A DNA stretch of 26,098 nt from Thermoplasmata archaeon. Lineage in GTDB: Archaea; Thermoplasmatota; Thermoplasmata; Thermoplasmatales; Thermoplasmataceae. The first letter of the stretch is position 1, and every line of letters begins with the position of its first letter. Below, piece after piece: positions 21,042 through 26,098 of this stretch. Both the position numbers and the translations under genes were made by a program. Under the pieces are notes generated by a model. The model was not told the origin of the DNA. It saw only the letters and a list, made by a program, of their open reading frames with translations, and searched no databases. The stretch is taken from NCBI GenBank assembly GCA_021793945.1, contig JAJYRT010000009.1, positions 1 to 26,098 of the forward strand. The letters run 5' to 3'.

Positions 21042-21434
21042 ATGAAGAACGTCGCACTCAACCTTTTCAGGATAACTACGCTGGTGGTTTTCATCCAGCT
21101 ACTCCTTGGCGGACTGGTCACGTTTGAATTCCTTGGGGTTCTCCCTCACATTGTCCTCGGGTTCATTATTCTGGCCCTGGCTGTGGCAATCGTTATTGCG
21201 GAATTCACGGCAGAGCCTGAAATAAAACCTGCCCGGATGATGTCCATAGGCCTGCTTGTACTTGTACTGATACAGATCATGCTCGGCTATGCGACCCTTG
21301 ATTCCGGCAGTGCAATTATAGCGTGGGTACATCTTCTCAATTCGCTTCTAATCTTTGGACTCCTGGTGTCCGCGACTGTTCTCCTTTCCTTCTGGAGCAG
21401 GGGATTGGGCGTTCCTGGAAGGACAAAGGATTAA
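21042..21434 (+). CDS. Small four-helix membrane protein, CtaA/COX15-like
   Basis: A 130-aa protein made of four hydrophobic helices arranged as two similar halves: VVFIQLLLGGLVT, HIVLGFIILALAVAIVI, LLVLVLIQIMLGYATL and WVHLLNSLLIFGLLVSATV. The repeated Q-x2-LG and helix-start His are features of heme A synthase, whose archaeal versions can be half-size with four helices. Heme O to heme A conversion in a terminal-oxidase pathway is therefore possible, but no other oxidase genes are in view, and conserved Glu/Cys loop residues are not seen. The preceding frame is open to 20892, but ATG 21042 begins the membrane protein. The DNA methylase gene follows after 23 nt. Confidence 0.6.
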   Translation: MKNVALNLFRITTLVVFIQLLLGGLVTFEFLGVLPHIVLGFIILALAVAIVIAEFTAEPEIKPARMMSIGLLVLVLIQIMLGYATLDSGSAIIAWVHLLNSLLIFGLLVSATVLLSFWSRGLGVPGRTKD

Positions 21435-21457
21435 TCCGACCATACGATGGATGGTTC

Positions 21458-22288
21458 ATGCTGGGACCCCTGGTAAAGTGGGCAGGAGGCAAGAGACAGA
21501 TCCTCAGGGAGATCGTCAACCGTCTCCCCCTGGAATGGAACACCTACTATGAACCGTTCCTCGGGGGCGGTGCGTTACTTTTTGAGCTCCTGAAATCCGG
21601 CAGGATCGAGAGAGCTGTTGTCTCCGATCTCAACCATGAACTGATAAACATGTACAGATGCGTGCAGAGAGCACCCACAAGGGTGGCAGATGAACTGGAC
21701 CCCTTGAGGAACTGCCTTGACCGGGAATCATACATCTCTTTCAGAACCGAATTCAACGCCCTGTCCATGACACATGGTTCACCATACAGGCGAGCTGCCC
21801 TCTTCCTGTACCTGAACCGCACAGGTTTCAACGGGCTCTGGAGAGTCAATTCCAGGGGAGAATTCAACGTACCCTTCGGAGACTACAGGAAACTGGTGCT
21901 TCCACGCGCATCAGGACTTGAAGAGGTTTCGCATCTGTTGGGCCCCGTGAAGTTCATGGAGCTTGACTTTGCGGAAACTCTCAGGGATGCCGTAATGGGA
22001 GATTTTGCCTACCTTGATCCTCCGTACATACCCGTGTCAAGGAGTTCCAGCTTTACCCAATACACCAGTGGGGGTTTCGGAATGAATGATCAGGAGAGGT
22101 TGCGGGACTTGTGCTTGGCCCTTAAACAGAGGGGGGTCAGGTTTATCCTGAGCAATTCAGATGTTCCAGAAATCTGGAGGATCTACAGTGATTTCTCCCA
22201 TGAAGTGATTGAAGCCAGAAGATCCATCAACAGCATTCCCGTGGGAAGAAAGGGACACACGGAATGCATCATAACCAGCGTTGGCTGA
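21458..22288 (+). CDS. DNA adenine-N6 methyltransferase, Dam/D12 class
   Basis: A 276-aa alpha-type adenine methylase. WAGGKRQILREI (8-19) and YYEPFLGGGALLFEL (30-44) form the SAM site, VVSDLNHELINMY the ribose-binding acidic segment, LYLNRTGFNGLWRVN (118-131) the typical D12 stretch, and YLDPPY (185-190) the catalytic motif. The length is close to that of E. coli Dam and M.EcoRV. No restriction endonuclease lies nearby, so it looks solitary; a GATC-like target is a guess from the class. ATG 21458 is chosen because the protein family begins at this point; the frame is open farther upstream through the previous gene. Confidence 0.88.
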   Translation: MLGPLVKWAGGKRQILREIVNRLPLEWNTYYEPFLGGGALLFELLKSGRIERAVVSDLNHELINMYRCVQRAPTRVADELDPLRNCLDRESYISFRTEFNALSMTHGSPYRRAALFLYLNRTGFNGLWRVNSRGEFNVPFGDYRKLVLPRASGLEEVSHLLGPVKFMELDFAETLRDAVMGDFAYLDPPYIPVSRSSSFTQYTSGGFGMNDQERLRDLCLALKQRGVRFILSNSDVPEIWRIYSDFSHEVIEARRSINSIPVGRKGHTECIITSVG

Positions 22289-22290
22289 TT

Positions 22291-23064
22291 TCAGGAGAAT
22301 TTCTTCGCTGCTATCGCGATTATCCGCCTCTTTATGAAGGACAACGGCTCCTTTTCCAGGCCAATGAGAGAGCTGTTTTCCTCGTCCAGTCCCAGCAGGT
22401 ACTCCCTGCACGACCCTGCTATGAGGGTGTCCGGCTGCACCGGATAGAGCCACGCCTCAAATGTGACCCTTTCCTCCTGAACCTTGCAAAGGATGACTTC
22501 CAGCCCCGATGACTCGAGGATGTTGAGCCACTCCGTCTTCTTCAACGCCCTCTCGTGGGAGTTGTCCCTGAGTTTCTCAAGGTGGTTGAAGAACTCGACC
22601 GAGTCCCCCTCAGGTATGGTCATGTCCACTATGCCAATCCTGCCACCAGGCCTGAGAACTCTCTTAGCCTCCTCAATGAATCCCGTTACACTGCTGAAAT
22701 GATGTGCTGCCCTCCTTGTAAGCACGAGATCAAATGATCCGGACCTTAGGCCCGTACTTGTCACGTCCGCATTCACGAATTCTATGTTTCTGATCTTCCT
22801 CTCCTTGCTCAGGGCTTTGGCCTTTTCGAGCATTTCCGAGGTGACGTCTACCGCCACGACCCTGTTCACCTTTTCGGCAACCGCCATGGCCGTGAACCCG
22901 GTGCCCGTTGCCATGTCCACAACCTCCTCCCCTCCTGTCAGCCTTAATTCAGAAACAAGAATTTCAAGATCCTTCCCGCTCTCATGTGACTGGCTCCTGG
23001 AATATGAGTCCGCATTTGCCCCAAAGAATCGCTTTATGGCCTCGTTCTTATCGGCGGGTTTCAC
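22291..23064 (-). CDS. Class I SAM-dependent methyltransferase, UbiE/ArsM-like
   Basis: About 257 aa. The core begins NEAIKRFFGANADSYSRS, followed by motif I (VVDMATGTGFTAMAVAE), VVAVDVTSEML (acidic loop), VNADVTSTGL, the post-motif FDLVLTRRAAHHF and VLRPGGRIGIVDM, as in ubiquinone/menaquinone or generic small-molecule methyltransferases. The C-terminal 70 residues are not recognisable. The start is uncertain: GTG 23064 immediately precedes the family's N-terminus, while TTG 23115 would add 17 residues. It ends 2 bp from the stop of the DNA methylase gene (convergent). The substrate is unknown. Confidence 0.8.
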   Translation of the reverse strand: MKPADKNEAIKRFFGANADSYSRSQSHESGKDLEILVSELRLTGGEEVVDMATGTGFTAMAVAEKVNRVVAVDVTSEMLEKAKALSKERKIRNIEFVNADVTSTGLRSGSFDLVLTRRAAHHFSSVTGFIEEAKRVLRPGGRIGIVDMTIPEGDSVEFFNHLEKLRDNSHERALKKTEWLNILESSGLEVILCKVQEERVTFEAWLYPVQPDTLIAGSCREYLLGLDEENSSLIGLEKEPLSFIKRRIIAIAAKKFS

Positions 23065-23158
23065 CACTATATAATCGGTACTTTCTCTTATTATTATCCA
23101 TGGATATGCAGGCAAATGTTTTTAGTGCCTCTTGGTTCTTAAGAGGGGCTACTTTACA

Positions 23159-24199
23159 ATGAATTTCAGAAGGGTGTTAAGGTTGAAACCCGGGAACAGG
23201 GTAGCTATTTTGTCTCCCAGCGCAACGGTTCCTTCAAGGTTTCCGGAGGTTGCGCGAAGGGGGATAGAAAATCTCAGGGAATATTTTGATCTTGATCCGG
23301 TAATTCTTCCAGGAGCTTTCGAAGACACGCAGAGGAATTATGAGAACCCGGGGATCAGAGTCGCCGATCTCGTGAGGGCTTTCTCTGATGATGATCTCAG
23401 GGGAATCTTTGCCACCATAGGTGGAGATGAATCGATCAGGGTTCTGCCACTGCTTGACCGCAAACTCCTTGTATCCAACACAAAGTCATTCATGGGATAC
23501 TCTGATTGCTGCACATACCATACCTACCTTGCCACTCTCGGCAACTGTTCCCTCCATGGTCCAGCCATAATGGCAGGTTTTGCCCAGATCGAGAGTCTGC
23601 CCGTGTCCTATGTGGAATATATCAGCAGGGTTCTCTTCTCGGATTCCACTGGCCTGGAAATGAATGCTTTCGATGAATACTCGAATGGCTACCCTGACTG
23701 GGGAGCTCCCGGGAACGCGACCAGAGTCAACGCCAAGGTTTCTTCAGATCCATGGAAATGGCTTCAGGGAACATCCATAAGGGGAAGGCTCTTTGCGGGG
23801 AACGTTGAGGTCCTTGACTGGATCAGAGGTACTGAATTCTGGCCGCCTCCAGAGTTCTGGAATGGGGTTTTCCTGATACTTGAAACCTCCGAAGAAGTTC
23901 CACAGCCTGTTGCAGTGGAGCGGTATCTGAGATCATACGGTATTTCTGGGATACTCCATAGAATAGGTGGGCTTGCATTTGGAAGGTTCCGCGGATATTC
24001 CCGCGAAATGATTCATGAGGTGGAGAAACGGATCATGTCCGTGGTGAGAGTCGAGTTCCATCTGAATGATCTCCCCGTTGTCACAGGTCTGGATGTGGGA
24101 CATACTGATCCGCAGTTTCCAATTCCAAATGGAGTAAATGGTGAGATAAGGCAGGGTGAGGATGTCCTGAGGATTCTTGGATCTTATACCAATCCGTGA
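23159..24199 (+). CDS. S66-family peptidase (LD-carboxypeptidase / MccF-like)
   Basis: About 346 aa. The S66 fold is visible as GNRVAILSPSAT (12-23), ATIGGDESIRVLPLLD (85-100), the nucleophile elbow MGYSDCCTYH with Ser115, AGNVEVLDWI (213-222), LILETSEE with Glu242, and DVGHTDPQFPIPNG with His315. Ser/Glu/His positions agree with MccF (118/243/311). MccF hydrolyses the microcin C7 aminoacyl-nucleotide; LD-carboxypeptidases trim murein, which this type of archaeon would lack, so a detoxifying or peptide-recycling role is more plausible. The start ATG 23159 lacks a ribosome-binding site; a T-rich element about 35 nt upstream suggests a leaderless or short-leader transcript. It converges on the cyclase gene with a 6-bp gap. 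Confidence 0.87.
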   Translation: MNFRRVLRLKPGNRVAILSPSATVPSRFPEVARRGIENLREYFDLDPVILPGAFEDTQRNYENPGIRVADLVRAFSDDDLRGIFATIGGDESIRVLPLLDRKLLVSNTKSFMGYSDCCTYHTYLATLGNCSLHGPAIMAGFAQIESLPVSYVEYISRVLFSDSTGLEMNAFDEYSNGYPDWGAPGNATRVNAKVSSDPWKWLQGTSIRGRLFAGNVEVLDWIRGTEFWPPPEFWNGVFLILETSEEVPQPVAVERYLRSYGISGILHRIGGLAFGRFRGYSREMIHEVEKRIMSVVRVEFHLNDLPVVTGLDVGHTDPQFPIPNGVNGEIRQGEDVLRILGSYTNP

Positions 24200-24205
24200 G
24201 CCGGG

Positions 24206-25102
24206 TTATATTAGTGCAAGGGGTGAAACGGGAGAGGCGGTGGCTCCCCTTATTGGGATCGGGGAACAAACAAACATGAATTCTCTCAGGGAACTCGCTG
24301 AAACGTCCGCAAGATCCATGTTGTCAATCAGCCTGACACCATTATCGGCCAACAGGTACTGATGAACAGGCAATATATGGCCCGGAATCTCTGACGGAAT
24401 CACCTCTGAAGATGGTGTGTCCACACCTGCAACGGAAATCCTGTTCTTCACAATCCATTTGGCAAGATCCATTCCTATCCCGCTACACCTGTTATAGAAT
24501 TCCATGAACCTCTCCTTCTGGTCCCACAGCCTTGAAACGCCAGTGTAAATCAATAGCGCATCGCCTGGCTCCACGTTTATATTCATATCCCTGAAATAAT
24601 TGTCGACCTCTTTCGCCTCGATTGGACCACTCTCAATCAAATCCACTCCCCTGGCCTTGCAACCATTGAAAAGAATTCCCCTGGTGACTATTGCCGGAGT
24701 TGATTCTATTCCAAGTCTTATTGTTCCTTTTGGTCCATTTCCTCCAATTGCATCTACACCATTATAGAATCTTCCGCCCCTTGAAATATGATTGAGTGAG
24801 TCTAGATGCGTCCCCGAATGATCTGACATTTCAAGCCGTCCAATGTTTGCTCCAAATTCATTTCCGGAAGCTGGGCGGAATGGTTCATGATAATCAACAG
24901 GCCTGAATGTTGTTGTATAGAAAAATGGTCCATGACTCATCCTGTACGGCATTTCATCTGACATCACATGAGATAGCCTGTAAACCTTTCCCTCCTTGAG
25001 GAGGGTTCCGGCCTTCTTGATCTTTCCTTTATCAATGTAATTAAGGGATCCAAGTTCATCGTCTCCTTCCCCTATGCTTGCACTATCTCCAACCGGGCAC
25101 AT
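24206..25102 (-). CDS. Cyclase-family metal hydrolase (kynurenine-formamidase-like)
   Basis: A 298-aa member of the cyclase family. GEGDDELGSLNYID (11-24) is the usual N-terminal motif, and EMSDHSGTHLDSLNH (91-105) holds the metal-binding HxxxHxD (His95, His99, Asp101) plus His105. The segment GDALLIYTGVSRLW and the late GVDTPSSEVI and LPVHQYLL also fit. Family members hydrolyse N-formylkynurenine, isatin or cyclic amides; the substrate here is not predictable. An AT-rich TATA (25117-25131) about 24 nt before the ATG points to a leaderless message. Confidence 0.85.
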   Translation of the reverse strand: MCPVGDSASIGEGDDELGSLNYIDKGKIKKAGTLLKEGKVYRLSHVMSDEMPYRMSHGPFFYTTTFRPVDYHEPFRPASGNEFGANIGRLEMSDHSGTHLDSLNHISRGGRFYNGVDAIGGNGPKGTIRLGIESTPAIVTRGILFNGCKARGVDLIESGPIEAKEVDNYFRDMNINVEPGDALLIYTGVSRLWDQKERFMEFYNRCSGIGMDLAKWIVKNRISVAGVDTPSSEVIPSEIPGHILPVHQYLLADNGVRLIDNMDLADVSASSLREFMFVCSPIPIRGATASPVSPLALI

Positions 25103-25116
25103 AGCCTGTCATTGGG

Positions 25117-25131
25117 ATATATTAATTATAT
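25117..25131 (-). promoter_or_regulatory. TATA region for the cyclase gene
   Basis: On the minus strand this reads as ATATAATTAATATAT, centred about 24 nt before the ATG at 25102, the normal archaeal distance to the start of a leaderless transcript. Confidence 0.55.
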
Positions 25132-25189
25132 TTACCCAGAGGGGGGACCATTTCCACTGGAACACTAAATAATGCCATGCCTTGAGCAA

Positions 25190-25246
25190 ATCTAAACAGT
25201 TAAAATATATAATATATAAATTCTTATTAAATATTATATACTAATA
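25190..25246. terminator. AT-rich tract between pdxT and cyclase genes
   Basis: An almost pure A/T stretch including several T-runs on the minus strand lies directly after the pdxT stop. It probably ends the pdxT transcript and may also contribute to the downstream promoter. Confidence 0.35.
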
Positions 25247-25248
25247 AA

Positions 25249-25878
25249 TCAAACATAGTCATACAATGGCCAATCAATATCTCCAGTGGAAACATCCCTC
25301 CCCCTCCGTATATTATCAAGAAACATTTCATGAATCCTGGGATCTTCCGTAAGCTCTGGATGAAAAGTCAGTCCTATTATATTTCCATCCTTTACCATGA
25401 CAGGCATCCCATCATATTTTGCCAGTACCGTAACATTGTTCCATTTCTCAATCTGAGGTGCCCTTATGAAAACAGCGTTGAATTTTCCAATACCATCTAT
25501 ATCTATCTCCTCAAAGAAAGATTCAGCCTGTCTTCCATAGGCATTTCTCCTCACCTGTACGTTGAGAAGCCCGAGGGATCTTACTCTTTCATTTGGATCA
25601 TCATTTGATATGATTATAAGCCCAGCGCATGTTCCCATTATTGGCATGCCTTCCAATCCCCTCTGCCTGATCGCATCAAACAGACCAAATTCCTTGATTA
25701 ATCTGTACATTGTTGTGCTTTCTCCACCGGGAATAATAAGGCCAGACACCGTTGAAAGAGACTTTACACTCTTGACAAGAACTACGTTTATTTCCCTCTT
25801 ATATTGCCGATCCAATTTCTCAAGCAGTTCCACATGCTCGGAAACATCTCCCTGGTAACCAACAATTCCAATGTTCAC
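25249..25878 (-). CDS. pdxT: Pyridoxal 5'-phosphate synthase glutaminase subunit PdxT
   Basis: A 209-aa class I glutamine amidotransferase of the PdxT/SNO type. IGIVGYQGDVSEH at the start, IIPGGESTTMYRLI (48-61), the nucleophile elbow MGTCAGLI with Cys84, and TFHPELTED with His173 and Glu175 are all present. It releases ammonia from glutamine for PdxS, which builds pyridoxal phosphate from ribose 5-phosphate and glyceraldehyde 3-phosphate. The partner pdxS is not in the window. The start is a GTG at 25878 without a ribosome-binding site; a TTATTAGTA element some 20 nt upstream suggests a leaderless transcript. Confidence 0.93.
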   Translation of the reverse strand: MNIGIVGYQGDVSEHVELLEKLDRQYKREINVVLVKSVKSLSTVSGLIIPGGESTTMYRLIKEFGLFDAIRQRGLEGMPIMGTCAGLIIISNDDPNERVRSLGLLNVQVRRNAYGRQAESFFEEIDIDGIGKFNAVFIRAPQIEKWNNVTVLAKYDGMPVMVKDGNIIGLTFHPELTEDPRIHEMFLDNIRRGRDVSTGDIDWPLYDYV

Positions 25879-26054
25879 AACTTAGCAATACTAATAAGGT
25901 GAAATAATCTTCGTACCGTCGCAATAATTTGGTCAGCATTTCACAATCTGAACTATTTGGTCGCAAAAGAGGACATTGTCAAGATTTAGTTGATTTCTCC
26001 CTGATTCATACTGCAGAACCGAAATCATGAAATATAATGCAGGCATCCCATCAC

Positions 26055-26098
26055 ATGCGACTGAGGAAGGCGCCCTACACTGAGTTCAGGAGAGTTTC
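26055..26098 (+). CDS. Possible 5' end of a gene running off the window
   Basis: An ATG at 26055 opens a frame (MRLRKAPYTEFRRV) that is still open at the right edge. No ribosome-binding site or clear TATA box is seen, and 14 codons are too few to identify it. Confidence 0.2.
   Translation, partial: MRLRKAPYTEFRRV

Noticed and set aside
26079..26087. GAGTTCAGG at the right edge, identical to 9 bases of the IS end
   Set aside because: The adjoining TTTAGG and ACATG parts of the terminal repeat are missing, so it is most likely chance.
1..26098. CRISPR arrays, rRNA genes, replication origin
   Set aside because: No regularly spaced direct repeats, rRNA-like segments or origin-type repeat clusters were seen.

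Overview
The window looks like a piece of a Thermoplasmata-type euryarchaeal chromosome; acidophilic Thermoplasmatales is my best guess. The pointers are archaeal genes (eL41, MEMO1/AMMECR1/radical-SAM triad, archaeal PdxT), a tRNA-Trp with an intron that is itself a C/D-box guide, TATA boxes about 25 nt upstream of apparently leaderless starts, Shine-Dalgarno sites reading GAGGTGAT, and frequent TTG/GTG starts. No replication origin, CRISPR array or rRNA was seen.

Layout. 1-511: decayed IS3-family transposase. 617-3130: amrA facing amrB-amrS (AmmeMemoRadiSam triad). 3190-3705: tiny eL41 gene and intron-containing tRNA-Trp. 3706-4373: mostly empty spacer with a perfect inverted repeat. 4374-8423: an accessory operon with three members (A, B, C) of an unrecognised protein family ending in W-x-W-L/V, interleaved with a stand-alone pyruvate-kinase-C-like protein, a 40-aa protein and a four-helix membrane protein. 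8436-10414: a two-helix membrane protein gene cut in half by a complete 1658-bp IS with 6-bp target duplication; its transposase is frameshifted. 10541-12700: ornithine-cyclodeaminase-family enzyme, VOC protein, DUF998-like membrane protein. 12712-18972: a two-gene formate dehydrogenase (catalytic subunit plus NuoE-NuoF fusion) beside mobA and moeA. 19068-25878: LCMT-like methyltransferase, fourth W-x-W paralog (D), small CtaA-like membrane protein, solitary adenine-N6 DNA methylase, UbiE-like methyltransferase, S66 peptidase, cyclase-family hydrolase, pdxT.

How the genes may work together. The 12.7-19 kb block is a coherent module: formate oxidation on a Mo/W-bis-MGD centre, electron passage through Fe-S clusters to a flavin/NAD subunit, and two genes for the guanylylated molybdopterin cofactor. 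The 4.3-10.4 kb block is the best candidate for an undescribed system: lineage-specific paralogs with conserved C-terminus, co-transcribed with small membrane proteins, one of them destroyed by an IS. Paralog B also appears to start at an AUC codon. Functions of the W-x-W family and of the AmmeMemoRadiSam triad cannot be told from the sequence.
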